NCBI RefSeq assembly: GCF_000264905.1
Contig: NW_006763134.1
Span: forward strand, 2,003,626 to 2,067,625
Source of the DNA: Stereum hirsutum FP-91666 SS1
Taxonomy: Eukaryota > Basidiomycota > Agaricomycetes > Russulales > Stereaceae
Direction of reading: 5' to 3'
DNA: 64,000 nucleotides
In this document: piece after piece, positions 33,991-45,893 of the stretch
Layout: every line of letters begins with the position of its first letter
How positions within the stretch are numbered: position 1 is the stretch's first letter
Program-made: the position numbers and the translations under genes
The notes under the pieces: generated by a model
Told to the model about the DNA's origin: nothing
Seen by the model: only the letters and a program-made list of their open reading frames with translations
Database searches by the model: none

Positions 33991-36900
33991 TTATATCAAC
34001 CTGGCGACTGTGATGCAGGCGTATGCAAAAACAGGTTTGACATATACTTACGGAACGCGCGAATCTGATTTTCCTCTATGGAAACCATGTCATGGCCTCG
34101 CAGAACAGCCGCAATAACAGCTAACACCCATACACCACAGTCATACCCGTTGTGTTGAAGCTTGCGAACCTGCAGATGTTTGATTCAGCAGGGTCCTGGA
34201 AGCTAGTTACTGTCATCGACGCACCGTCAGTGGCCGTGCGATCCATTCATTCTTGAAATACTTGACAGTTTGACCCTTGACTTGTGCGACATTCACCAAT
34301 ACATTGATGAGCCGGATTATAGGCTAACAGAATTGTCGAATGAAATAGTCAGCAGCCAAAATACAGTAAGAGCAAACAATAAGAGCAAACGTACAGGTAA
34401 ATGCTCATGCCAAACGTCCTCATCAGCAAAGCTGTCGAAAAGACCCAGTGTTCGACTCCTCATATTTACGCAACAAAGCAGCCAATGCGTATTTTGGTGG
34501 TTCACAGGGAAAATCCAGATGTCCTTCTCCCAATATTTCTGCCGCATGTACGCCTCCGTGAACTTCCGAAAATGATCCCGGTGCTTTGAGTCGCCAATCG
34601 CAGTGGATGAGAAAATAGCGCATGCATCACGGGCAATGGAGGCTCTTTGTGAGCAGAGAAGCAATGCCCCTTCATTGATGCAAGCGTCGTTTAACCATCC
34701 CGTCGGTTTGATAAGTCTCATTAGAGAACTTCCATCGATGTCGATTTGTCTGATAGGTCCATCACCTGGTATACGTCGCCAAAAGCTTTGTGGGAGTGCT
34801 GGTATGGGCAGTGAGAGCTGGTCGGAGCTGAGAAGGTCAACGAGGGAGTCGTAACTCAGTGAGACATCCTCGTCCCAGAAAAGATCGAGCGATATCTCAA
34901 CAAGATCTTCGGTAGCCTGAATGTTGAGTGTATCATCCTCGGTGTCCGAACCGATGAACTCTACGCTGCTCTCCCTGTGTTGATCTTCCTCGGTGTCGCC
35001 AATGAACTCTACGCTGCTCTCCCTGTGTCGATCTTCCTCGGTGTCACCGATGAACTCTATGCTGCTCTCCCTGTGTTGATCCTCCTCCGTGTCGCCGATG
35101 AACTCTACGCTGCTCTCCCTGTGTCGATCTTCCTCGGTGTCGCCGGTTACCTCCACACTACTCTCCCTGTGTCGATCTTCTTCAATTACGTCACACTGAG
35201 GCTGGTCATCGAATTCACCATCCTCTGCATGTAAAATATCTGCTAGAATGATCTGGGAGCTATCGTGATGCTCCTCTCCCTCCGGGCCACCAAGCATGTC
35301 CTCAAATTCTCCTGCAACATCATTACTAACATACTCCGAGCGCAGGCTTTCATCGAGAAAATCCTGAAGATGATTCGTGGAAGTGGTAGGGATATTGTCG
35401 AGGTGGTTATGAAGCTCCTCGACATGGTGGACTTTAAGGTAGTCTTCACTAGGAGTGCTGAGATTGTTCTGGCCACTGGGATCATCTTTGAGTCGATCGT
35501 CCAGCATTTGCATTGGTGGAACGGAGTTTGTTTGAACATATGAGGCTGCATTTGACGACGACAGTTGTGCGTGTTGAGCAGCGGGCTCGGAGATGCTGAA
35601 TAGTTGCTGAGCAAGACTGCATGCTCGGTACCAGGCAGATGGCACTTCAGCTTCAAAGGATGCCTTTGGTGTGAAGACGCTCGCAAAGTGAGCTTTTGAT
35701 AGTATGTGGTTTTCACGATACTTCAACAATAGAATTCGGTAGCTCGCGTCTATTATACCGGTTCAACAATAAGCTTCAAGTTAACTGCACAGATATGAAA
35801 GCTTTATCGGACAGTACGTACTTGCAGGATCCATCAACGCAAGCTCAATTGCTGTGAGTTCGAGACTGAACCAGCGTAGAAGATTGCTGGATTCGCGAGA
35901 GAGCCTAGTCTCTTCTTCTTTTGTCCGGTCTAGCTTCAACAACGCGAGTATTCCTTTCCGCACATCTGCATCTTCTAACCAACGGGGGCAGCCACCGGGC
36001 ATAGGAGTGACCCACACGTCCTCCATGAGATGCTCATCGCTTCGGAGTTCCTCCAGTTTAGTCGGTAGGGTATGAGGAACAGGTATAGTGCAGGTTGTTG
36101 TTTTAAGGGAAGCCAGTTTGTCGCAATAGGCATTGAATTTTCGAATGGCCGCAATAAGTGCAGGTGCACGTTTGGTGATTGCTTTCCGTGTTTGTTGGTG
36201 AAGTTTCGTGCCTTCAAAATTGCATCAACTTATTAAGTAACGACTTTGAGAGAGACAGAATTGGAAAGTATACCAAGAGGTTGACTACGTCCTCCGACTG
36301 CCCGATCAAGCTTTTCCCATTCAAGAAAGCTGGCAATTGCACGCTTCCTGATATTTGTCTTCAGATCCCGGGCCAGAATCAGGAGCCGTACGAATTCCAG
36401 GGAGGCACCTGTGAGAGAAGGAAAGCGCTCCGGGACGTCGAGCGAGATATACAGGCCATCAATTTTTTCCGTAAGGTCACCCTGTAGGTTCTCGAGCATC
36501 TCAAGGATTTCGAAGGAAGCTGATGACACAGCACCAGCGGCTGACTTTATAGCATTCCGAGTATTGCTTATGACAGTTTCAATGCGGTCTACCTCCGCTT
36601 GTAAGGTGAGAACTGCATCGATTTCCTTGCGTAAACGAGCAGGTGCATCTGGTAGATGAATTTGTTAGCCCAAACCGGCTGAAGCAGGGAGTCATTATGG
36701 AGGCACTCACGTGCACGCACACTTAGTTGTGCAGCTTTCTGAGACTCCCACTGCACCCCCAGCTCCTGCTCAGAGATCCCAATAGCAGAAAGTTCTTCGC
36801 GAGCAGTTTCTCCTTGGCCTTGGACTCCTTTACGCAGCCGATTGTTGATCCAATGGCCTAGATGGTCCCGCATTTCAAGATGGATGACTCGACACTGGCG

Positions 36901-39032
36901 GTCCAACAGCCAGATACGACGCGAGCGCTATCGAGCCACCAGTCAGAGCTTTTCTCCCGATTTTGTAGCATAAATCCAGACTTACCGATGATGACCGTGT
37001 CAGCGGGATTAGACGGCGTAGTTTCGACCACAACCGTTCCACACCCTCACCATCGGTAAGGCCAAGTCCCTTCCGTAGACGTGGATTATATACCAGCTGG
37101 CAGGTCCATTCATGGCCATATGCATGCATTGCTGACGTAGCAAATATTATTCGGTCTAAAATCGAGTCGGGAAGAATTTCATACTACAATATGTAGCCAG
37201 CATGAGCAACGCAATGTTATGACAGCTCACAGATAAACAAAGTTGAATGACTGACCAAATGTAGAGATCGATCCACAACACACCCAATATCGTAGAGGAA
37301 CACCGCAGTGGCGTTTTCAGGGATCATAGACATGACGTGCTCGATGAGTGCAACAGCGTATTTTTGCTGCTCTCCCGGGGTGTCCACATTTGCGAGGAAG
37401 ATGGGGATGTCATGTCGACAAACCAAAGCAGCTACACCTTTGTCATCGGTATTATCCCCGGATGCCTTGTCTGCGTTATTTGCGGCATCATGGCTATCCT
37501 GGCATTTTTGAACAACATTATCAGGTGGAACTGGATGCTGAGGACGTCGTGAGGAAGGGCGCTTTTGTCCAATCCGTTCTCCCACAGCATCAACCTCTGA
37601 CTTGGAGATGAAATATTCAGGATCATAGTAGAAGTTTGTGTCGCCAGCGCTGACCCGATGGCGGTGGTGAAAGTTTGCATCAATCGCCAAATGAACATCG
37701 CCACCTCTGCAAAAGATCAAAAGTCAATATAGTCAACTCAGGGAAAAGATGGAGACTAGTCGCAGAAACTCACTCATCGAGACTGCGCCCGTAGGTATTT
37801 CCTCCAAAACAAGCGGGACAACGGCGCTGTAAAATTTTGCTGCATTCGTCCTGTGGGCAACACTGCTGACCGTCGAGGGACGGTTCAGCCGCAGGGGGTA
37901 TGCATCGCGCATTTTTGAGCTGATCCAGTGCAGAATCGATGGCAGACTGGACCCTTCGTTCTGTAGAAATGCGGACTTTGTCGAACCATTGGATTGCGGC
38001 TGCCAGACCCTTGCGAAAAGGGCTATCCATAGGATCACCCTACCAGAAGACAATTCAGCGATGAGGGGGCTAATAGAATCATTGAAGATGTGACCCACCG
38101 AGCTCGTCACAACTGGAAAACCACATCGAACATAGAAGTTCTTTAGGGCTCCCGAGAGCGCCATCACAGCATCACCAGACTTCTCAAAAAGGGCGTAATA
38201 AAATTCAAGCAACCGGATGGAAACAGCCATGCGTGGTCCAGTCGGAGAGGTTGGAAACAATCCACACCTAACAATCTGCTCCTGTAGTGGATGATTTGCG
38301 CAGTACATAATCTCTACAAACTCGTGATCTGGAGATTGAACCATAAGCATGCACACCGTATATGGCAGAAAAGAAATGATAGAGTGACTTACGATCCCAA
38401 TGAAGACAGAGAACCGTGACGGAGACTGAAGAGCATGTGCCAACAACGCATGAGGTTGAGATCCTGTCCGAGAGAGCTGGTGGTGTTGGCATTCCTGTGG
38501 ACTTTGAGACGTAATCCAGAAATGGCTCAATCAGCCGAGGTACCAGATCCTCCCAGGCAATACTGAGTCTAAGAGCCTCTTCACGCTTGTTTCTCCTTCT
38601 CGGAGTGGTGTCAGTGGCGTCTGGACGGTGTTCACTGTCTTCAGCTGCAGGCTCGATCCTTGGATCAACGGAGATATCCATTGGTTCGTCTACCTGTACC
38701 TCTTCCCACTCATCATCGTCCAGCACAGTTGGAAGAGGAACCACTTCTTGAGTGGCTGCCAGTTTCAGAGCCTCGATCTCGAGACGTAGTGAGTCCAAGC
38801 GGGCATTCCTCCCTGGAATCATAACAGACTTGTTTTTTCGATTTCGGGCATTGTTCCGCTGTAGAGGTGTGTGGTACTGAGCGCCAAGTGGACCCTTTAC
38901 TAGACGAGAACCTCTGGCCGAAGTTTTCTTTGGACACGGAGTGCGAGGAACGCCAACCATTGACAGCAAAGCTCTTACAGGTGAAGGAACTAGAGATAGC
39001 GACAACGACCAAGGCCTGATGTGATGATTCAT
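33991..39032 (-). CDS. KDZ transposase fused to a C-terminal Ulp1-like SUMO protease
   Basis: An apparently complete fused gene with many short introns. The N-terminus (39032, or 38960 at MVGVPRT) is basic, then LVPRLIEPFLDY and VTVLCLHWD. The KDZ core follows: HPLQEQIVRCGLFPTSP, MAVSIRLLEFYYALFEK, CPACFGGNTYGRSLDE, HLAIDANFHHRH (first Asp), VFLYDIGCVVDRS (second Asp), SAMHAYGHEWTCQLVYNPR and GLTDGEGVERLWSKLRR (Glu). After helices and WVTPMPGGCPRWLEDADVRK comes an acidic linker with five 16-residue repeats, then the C48 peptidase: WLNDACINEGALLL, DIWIFPVNHQNTHWLLCCV (His), LGLFDSF (Asp), WIARPL and, in a last exon, HNGYDCGVWVLAVIAAVLRG (Cys). Catalytic residues of both domains are present and no stop was seen. 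KDZ enzymes mobilise fungal DNA transposons, and Ulp1 fusions are known in the class. Confidence 0.88.
34950..35195 (-). repeat. 48 bp in-frame tandem repeat within the KDZ-Ulp1 gene
   Basis: About five copies of a 48 bp unit encode TEEDRHRESSVEFIGD with small variants (Q/R, V/I, VEVTGD in the first). The frame is maintained throughout. The unit sits between the transposase and protease domains. Confidence 0.9.
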
Positions 39033-39159
39033 CCCAAAAGCAGCTATTGTTGTGGCTCAGTATCATCCATGGATAATCCTGAGAGGTAACACAGAAGTAC
39101 TCCAAGATCATTTCTGTATCATACGGAGATCATCGAAGTCTGAGCTGAAGGCGCCACAG

Positions 39160-39395
39160 TGATCATCTTCAATCTTCAAGATCATCTTTGAGATCATCTT
39201 TCGGATCATCCTTGAGATCATCTTTCGGATCATCCTTGAGATCATCTTTCGGATCATCCTTGAGATTATCTCCGAGTCATCTTTAAGATCATCTCAAATC
39301 CATCGAGCTTGAGATCATCCCCAAGATCATCTTGAGCCTCTGTTCAAGATTATCTTTGAGATCATCTTCGAGATCATCTTCCTCATGCGGCCATT
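39160..39395. repeat. GATCATC array 2, with a 24 bp unit repeated three times
   Basis: About 18 GATCATC-like heptads at 12-15 bp spacing. A 24 bp unit starting GAGATCATCTTTCGG is perfectly repeated at 39190-39213, 39214-39237 and 39238-39261. The array lies just upstream of the start of the KDZ gene, the position expected for subterminal transposase-binding repeats; that role is inferred. Confidence 0.85.
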
Positions 39396-39483
39396 ATTCT
39401 GCTCTCTTTTATTTTCCTCATCTTATGCTCGAGCGCCACTCTTGTTGAAATCATTGTTCCTATTTCGCAGAGAATCCTAGCTA

Positions 39484-40440
39484 TTGCATCGTCAAGTACT
39501 GCCTCTTTCAGTCAACCCGTACCAGCCCAATGAGTTCCCATTTTCCTCCAATCTCTCAAACACTCAGCAAATTGTCGTTGCTGGCCCTTTCACACTTGCG
39601 CAACAGCACATCACTGCCATCGAGGGCATCGTTCCTACCCTGCAGACCATTGTGGTCACCGTCAACCTCGACTGCCGACTCGACTTGAAGACGATCGCCC
39701 TCCACGCCAGGAATGCAGAGTATACTCCTAAGGCTGGTATTTATCCTATTTGACTCACCCTAGCTGCATGAATATGCTGCTACCCTTGTTCTTTGTGTTT
39801 AGTGTTTCGCCGCCATCATTGTGTGTATTCGTGACCCAAAGATGACCGCTTTAATCTTTCCATCGGGCAAAATGATCGTCACGGATGCGAAGTCTGAGGA
39901 CGACTCGCGTCTCGCTCCCCGCAAGTATGCGAGGATCGTGCAGAAGCTCGGGTTCAACGCCAAGTTCTCCGAGTTCAAGATCCAGAACATCGTCAGGTCT
40001 TGTGACATCAAGTTCTTCATTCGCCTTGAGGGTCTGGCATACATCACGGGTAGTTCAGCAGTTATGAACTGAGGTACGTGTTTCTGTCGCTTTCTTATTC
40101 TCTATTGTACTCACCTTCCTGCACAGTTGTTCCCTGGTCTTATCTACCGCATGATCAAGCCCAAAGTAGTCTTGCTCATCTTTGTTTCAGGTAAAATGCG
40201 AAGGTGAACAATTATTCTTCATACTTTTGTCTATGTTCTTCACCTGCGTCCGCATTCCTGAGCTTTGTGTCAGGATAGCCCACACACTTGATTGTTCTCA
40301 CTTGCAGAGAACATAATACTGACCTCTTCATCTTCGCATCGGCCTTCAAGTCCGAGAAGAGATATACACCGCATTCAACACGGTCTACACTGTGCTTGTC
40401 GAGTTCCGCAAGCCCTCATCGCTGTCTGCCACCGTGTTCT
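39484..40440 (+). pseudogene. TATA-binding protein (TBP) gene copy, disrupted
   Basis: Exons read [37 protein letters not shown], then [40 protein letters not shown] and [20 protein letters not shown], then [20 protein letters not shown] sequence in a following exon, and finally REEIYTAFNTVYTVL. This is the near-universally conserved C-terminal core of TBP, including both repeats of the saddle. Damage: at 40040-40053 the frame shifts and the normally conserved HGQ glutamine codon is TAG, and the exon after KVVLLIF is interrupted. Substitutions occur at positions normally invariant (VCIRDPK). Introns are retained. An intact TBP must exist elsewhere, since TBP is essential. Confidence 0.85.
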
Positions 40441-41144
40441 TCTCCTTCGCCCTTCACCCCTTCGCGGCATCGATCCTTGTATCATGTCATTCACCTCTAT
40501 ATATCCCAGCTCACTTGAGCAACCATACAGAGCGCTTCAAATTTTCGGAGTCGAGGGCGCATGGCACTTTTGGACATTGTTCGGTTATCCTTGGACTACC
40601 TGCCTATGTTGTGTGTTACCTTGACCTCATTCTATTACTCCCCCATTTCATATCATCCCCTCTTCTCGCTCTGTCACCCCTATATCAGTCCCCTTTCATA
40701 CACCATGCATGAACCTCCTTTGTCATTGTTACTGTCCTAACATTATCCACCCGTCTTCAACCGCAATTACTTAATGATATTTGTACAATATGTTGACAAT
40801 ATGATTCACTACATGTTTCCTTCCTTTCGCTCTTCAGACAACATCGTGTAACAACATTCGCTCTCTCATATTAGTTAAACTTGTTAGCAATTGTATATTA
40901 CTTCTTCGTCTTCGGGAAGGCTTGTGATTTTTGAAGTGGTTACGGTGGGGTCATGAATTGCAAGGAGTTGTGTTCCAGTACGTCCTCTGCAAATTTTCGG
41001 AGCAAATATCCGCCATAGCATTGATCATGAGTCCAAGTATCAGGTAGATAGTCAGGTCTGAGCATAGCAGAGAGGATTCTTCACTGCAAGGCGAGATGGA
41101 TATACATCATTTATACAGTCGAATGGATTCTGAGGCGGCGATGG

Positions 41145-41380
41145 TCTCCTCAAAGGAAATCCTCACCACGAGATCATCCACAGATGTTTTTGAGATCATC
41201 CCCACAGATGATCTGGCTTACATATCTAAATTCTTTCATAAAGTGTCGGGTCGACGTGACCCTGAAAATCTAACGTCAGATCAACACGAGATCATCAGCG
41301 GATGTCTTTGGGATCATCTCCGTGGATATGTTCACGATTATCTCCCCATATGTTTCTGCGATCATCCCCGCTCTCGCAGA
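41145..41380. repeat. GATCATC array 3
   Basis: Repeats of (GA)GATCATC(C/T)(C/A)C and CAGATG(A/T)T with loose spacing of roughly 20-35 bp. It reads in the same orientation as array 2, and with array 2 it brackets the TBP fragment. Confidence 0.65.
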
Positions 41381-42149
41381 GTCTTTCAAAGCACACGCCG
41401 CTTTGTCCTCTTACATCACCTCTTTTGCTGACATCTTGCTCGTTACCGCACCGTTCTCCCTCGGACTTTGAGCATTACTCTCTGGGCATGCTATCCCTAC
41501 ATTTTGCGACCTTTATTACGCCCTCGGATTACGCTGTTAATTGTCTTGCCGACGTCGAGCAACACCGATCTTGCGCCTTCCCATCATCGATGATCACTGC
41601 CGCTCCCTTCGCACTCCGTTCACAACCGAACTTTAGGACCATTATCTACACATATTCAAGTGTCCAAATCTTGCTTTTTATGTCCTTGGCTCTCAATCCG
41701 AACTTGAAGCCTCCAATCAAGTTTAAGCTCCCCAAGTGACGTCTTGCCCAGTCTTTCTCGTATTTGGGATTTTTTGGAGACCAAGATCGGTCTATATATT
41801 TCCCACCCAAAGCCTCCATCTCTCCTCTATGCATCACCCAGCACCCCAGCAACACCAATACGATTTCACAACTCGATTATTACCATGTTGATTATTACCA
41901 ATCAGCAGAACCTCCAGTGATACATCTATTTCTGCATGAATGTATGTTGTTATGTATGTTTTTTGGGCCACACAGCTTAAACCGTCGAAAATATATCTCA
42001 ATTGCGCATTAAAAATCATTCTGAGACCATGGACGAATGAAAGTGGTCATATACATGAAATGCACAAAAGAAAGCGAAAGAAAATACCGAGAATTGCATG
42101 GTAAAGCCTGCTCGTCATCACATACAGGGGCGGGTGGCGAGGCTACGAA

Positions 42150-42860
42150 CCCGAGCGAAAATGATCCTCAAAACATCTGCAGATGTTCGAGCGTCGATAT
42201 GACGTCGGATCGGCAGGGCCATCAATATCCGCCGCCGCCTGGAAACATACCTGGATCATCTCTGGATCATCTATCCCTTGCCACGGGCTAAGTACACGAG
42301 TGTTTTGAGCATGCATTATACGACGGGTCCGCGACCTGTGCTCAAATACCAGAAAACAACCCAAAAGAATCGAGGAAAAAACATACCAGATCATCCCCAG
42401 ATCATCTCGAGGATGATGGGATGTTTTGATGAGCCCAGAATAGCCGGCTTCGCACAGATGTTCGCGAGATGATCTTGCAATGGTGTGCGGCACCCTATGC
42501 GCCTAGCAAGGCTCAAGGTTCCATCACAGTCCTCTCGAGCAAGGGTAAATACATTGAATACCAGCTACACCAAGTACGCCATACAGAGAATCGAGCAATG
42601 CATGAGCAGGAAGGGGAGAATACATGGGTGGCACGACGCCGGAACGGTGTGGCGCCGCGCTGTGGACGCTGGGATCTCTCCGGGATGTTCGGGGGATCAT
42701 CCGGCACGGGCCTAGTGCGCAGACTGGTACAAGCTGGTACATCATCCGAAAGACTCAAAGAGGGGGCGAGGATGATTTTGGGATCATCGCGCTGAACATC
42801 CTGCGCCCAGAGCGAGGATATCCCACCGGGATCATCCCTGGACCCCCCTCCCTAAGGCCC
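42150..42860. repeat. Scattered GATCATC array 4 beside the MULE gene
   Basis: GATCATC or GGATCATC motifs recur near 42256, 42265, 42393, 42401, 42695, 42783 and 42831, plus GATGATC/GGATGAT forms near 42409-42430 and 42765. It lies downstream of the MULE transposase stop. Confidence 0.55.
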
Positions 42861-42864
42861 CGTT

Positions 42865-45800
42865 CTACTGTAACAACATCGACCCTTCCTGGTCCGTACG
42901 TAACGTATTGATGGTATGCCTGAGGTGCGACTCGTCTAGTGTTTGTACGGATTTCTCATGGTGAGCTGGCGCCTCCATTGTTGTGGGAGCTTCTTTAGAC
43001 GCTGTGAAAAGCCGACGAAGTTGTCTACACAGCGCGTCTAAGTCTTCGCAGGCTGCTTGGGCTCTCTGTATGTCATCGACTGCCTCCGGGTCGATGTAGG
43101 CGTCCTCGAGGGTTTGAGCGAGTGCCCTTAGTCTGGGAGTTGTTCGGTCCAGGTCGTGAAACGTACGTGCGAGTAAATGAGCGTTCACGCTCTCCTCCGC
43201 CTCGCCGTCTCTGAGAGAGAAGGCGCTTGATCGTCCGGATTCGGAGAAGTTCTCAGGCTCGTCATCAAGCCCAAGGTCCCGAGGATCTATGGCGCCAAAC
43301 TCGCTCCCATCCGTACGTTCGGATACCCATCCATCGCGGTCGAAGCTTGAGTCTAGTTCCCAGTCCGCATTCGTACTAAAGCCGTCCATCGTCCGTTCTC
43401 TCTCATCGTCATCTTCCTCTTCCTCTCCTTCGTCGCTCTCCCCCTTGTCATCAACCTTGGTGACTCCGCCTACTGACTCCTCCAATTCCTCGTATACATC
43501 ACCCTCCTTGAGAACATCCTCGACAAGTCGAGCGGCATCGTCAATGGGTGACGACGACGATGGCTCCCCTTCTGCGGCTCGAGCTTGAACATTGGTGGAG
43601 AACCGCGCGGCTTGAAGAGCACGAGCCCCTTCAACACTTGTGGGGAGTGTGATACTGGGTACGTTGCGTCCGCTTTCTCGTAAAGCTGTCAGATATAACA
43701 TGGCCGCTCGGATGTGCTTGCAGGCGCCGCCTCGGTGGAAGAAGTCAGGACACGAGCAGCTCCCTGCCCCATCAAACTCAAGAGTCACCGTGTATGATTC
43801 GGAACGGTCATCTCCTTCGAATGCGACTGAAGAATGACAGGTCAGGGTGAGTTTGTTATTGTTCTCAAGCTTTGGATCTCCGATTTGACGTTGTGCGAAG
43901 ATGGTGGTGGCGGCGGCATCACGATTTGGATCGGGAATGATGTACGCGATGCTCGGTGGGCTCGTCTTTGCACTCGCGGTCTTTCGCCGAAGGATCAAGC
44001 CTGCTCCACCGGCCGCATGGAGAAGATCGTCCCAACCCCGGCGCTGCTTTCCTTGAAGAGTGCGTTGCTTGAAGATGCCGGGAAGAACCCTCGTAATGAG
44101 GAGATGGATGAGGACATCCAATCGTAAGCGTCGATTATTTCTCTGCCACCGTTTGAGGTGCTTATTCTTCAGAAGGCCGTTGAACTGCTCGAGGTGATTC
44201 GTTGTGGGAAGGACAAAATCGAAGGTACATCCGAGCAGCTGGGCCGCAACCTTACGTCCATGCTTCGACCAGCTCTTCCACACTGTTTCCTTTTTGACCC
44301 AATAGTCCATGAGGTACGTCAGATGCTTCTCGCCTCCCTCAACGGCAGGTGTCGCTGATGAATCCAACACCTTGAAGCGGTGCAGGACCGCGCGTTCATC
44401 CTCGATCTTCTGGAGAGCATCGGAATGGACTTCGGTCTCGATGAGGTCATCCTCCAGGCGACGAAGGCGGCCAGCGATTTGCGAATGAGCGGGTGAGTCG
44501 CCTTTAAGTTCTCGACGACGATGATTCCTCCAACACTGACGCAGATGGAATCGGCAATTGAGGATCCAAATACCGGGGAAAACCTGTGCGAGGGCATTTT
44601 TCTCCTTGTCGTCCGTGTCAGTGATGGCGACTGGAGGATAGAACGGCTCGTCACTTTGTTTACCAAGCGAGTCTCGCCATTTGGCGAGAAGACGAGCGAG
44701 GATGGATGTGTCATAACCAGCCGCTGTGAATCGGTTTCCTGATGGTGCTGAGAACAGGAGGAATGCGAGAGGTACGCCCTTCCGATCTTCGTCCACGGCC
44801 ATGAGAATAAACAGCAGAAGCTTGTCGTTGCAGACACCGAAGGTCCCATCAAGGATAAGTTGGGAACCGTGACCGTAAGTCCACGCCGCGCTTTTCATTT
44901 CCTCCGTCGCAATACAGGCCTCGAAACGCTCATGTTTCTCGACCCTTGCTTTGTAGTGGAATATTGCGGCGGCGAATGTCTTGTTGTAGTCGGGGGATTT
45001 GGGGTCGAGCCAGGCATCTACGTTCTGATGTGGCTTGGTGCGAACTTGTACGCCCTCCTTCCGATGGTGTTGACGGTATAGTGACTTCGAATCCTTAGGG
45101 TTTAGGATCCAGCGGAATCGGGAATGAGCCCAGTCTGTGTCTTGCCCTGGGTAAGAGCACCCCTCCACCATCTCTCGATTCCTTTCCAAAATATCATCCC
45201 AAGAACCACCCTCACGAAGCTGTCTAAGTGCGAAATCCCAGACGATGGGCTGTACGGGTTGAGTAGGCTCTCGGACGAGTCTTGCAATACGACATCCTTC
45301 GTTGTGGGCAAAGTATCCACGTATGCGAATGATATTGCCGGTCGACTCCATCCTGGCGACCTCTACATGTCCGAGACACTCGGTGAACGGTAAAGGAACC
45401 TGTCTCTCCTTCGTCCCTGCCTCTCCCTCGGCGTAGCCACATTTGCTGGACAACGAGATACCATAGTTAGGTTTCCCTCGGGCTCGATACTATCGAAACA
45501 AACAGGTACGCACGATTGATACAAAACTCTATTGTAGCGCTCATGAGCCTTGGACCCTCTCGATGTCCAGAACCACCGCCTACTCCAACGAGCCTTGAGA
45601 TCGTTCAAGGATGCCGTGTCAAGACCGTAGCGAGCGAGGAGTGCATTGGCGATCACCTGGTCCTTCGAGTCGGAGGCCTCAAAGCTATGGTCTTCTAGCT
45701 GGTCATGCTGGTGAATTGCGGAGATTTCTTTACGCTGTGCTTCGGTTTGGACTAGTTGCTCAACAGGGATGTCTGTCGCGAGCCAGCGTGCGTGCCCTTT

Positions 45801-45893
45801 TTTGCTCTTGACCCCCTGCGCCTCTGCCGGTGTGTAGTTGACGAAGGTCGCCCCTCGCTTAGATGCTGCTGAAGCCTTGGATGGTGCGGTCAT
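42865..45893 (-). CDS. Mutator-like (MULE) transposase with SWIM zinc finger
   Basis: Exon 1 starts MTAPSKASAASKRGATFVNY at 45893. A short intron (donor GTGCGT, acceptor TCCAG) joins YQS to KCGYAEGEAGT. The long exon 2 holds an N-terminal Cys/His cluster, then the MULE DDE domain: HGSQLILDGTFGVCNDK (first Asp), VAITDTDDKEKNALAQVFPG (second Asp), CRFHLRQCWRNH (the C-x-H motif typical of MULEs) and TTNHLEQFNGLLKNKHL (Glu). GSCSCPDFFHRGGACKHIRA is a SWIM finger. An acidic, low-complexity tail follows. It is about 965 residues and uninterrupted, so it is likely competent or recently active. MULE transposases excise and insert DNA elements and are known in plants and fungi for capturing host gene pieces. 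Confidence 0.9.

Larger units (their letters stand above)
40441..42864. other. Gene-poor interval
   Basis: Short unconserved frames only. It contains two GATCATC-rich arrays and the 3' flank of the MULE gene. Confidence 0.5.

Noticed and set aside
39484..40440. Second functional TBP gene
   Set aside because: Frameshift and TAG at the conserved HGQ site, broken exon after KVVLLIF and unusual substitutions make a functional product unlikely.
41096..41431. 111-residue plus-strand frame with repeated DH/II residues
   Set aside because: It is generated by the GATCATC repeat array rather than by a gene.
43289..43588. Ser-rich plus-strand frame inside the MULE gene
   Set aside because: Antisense of the acidic tail of the transposase; compositional artefact.
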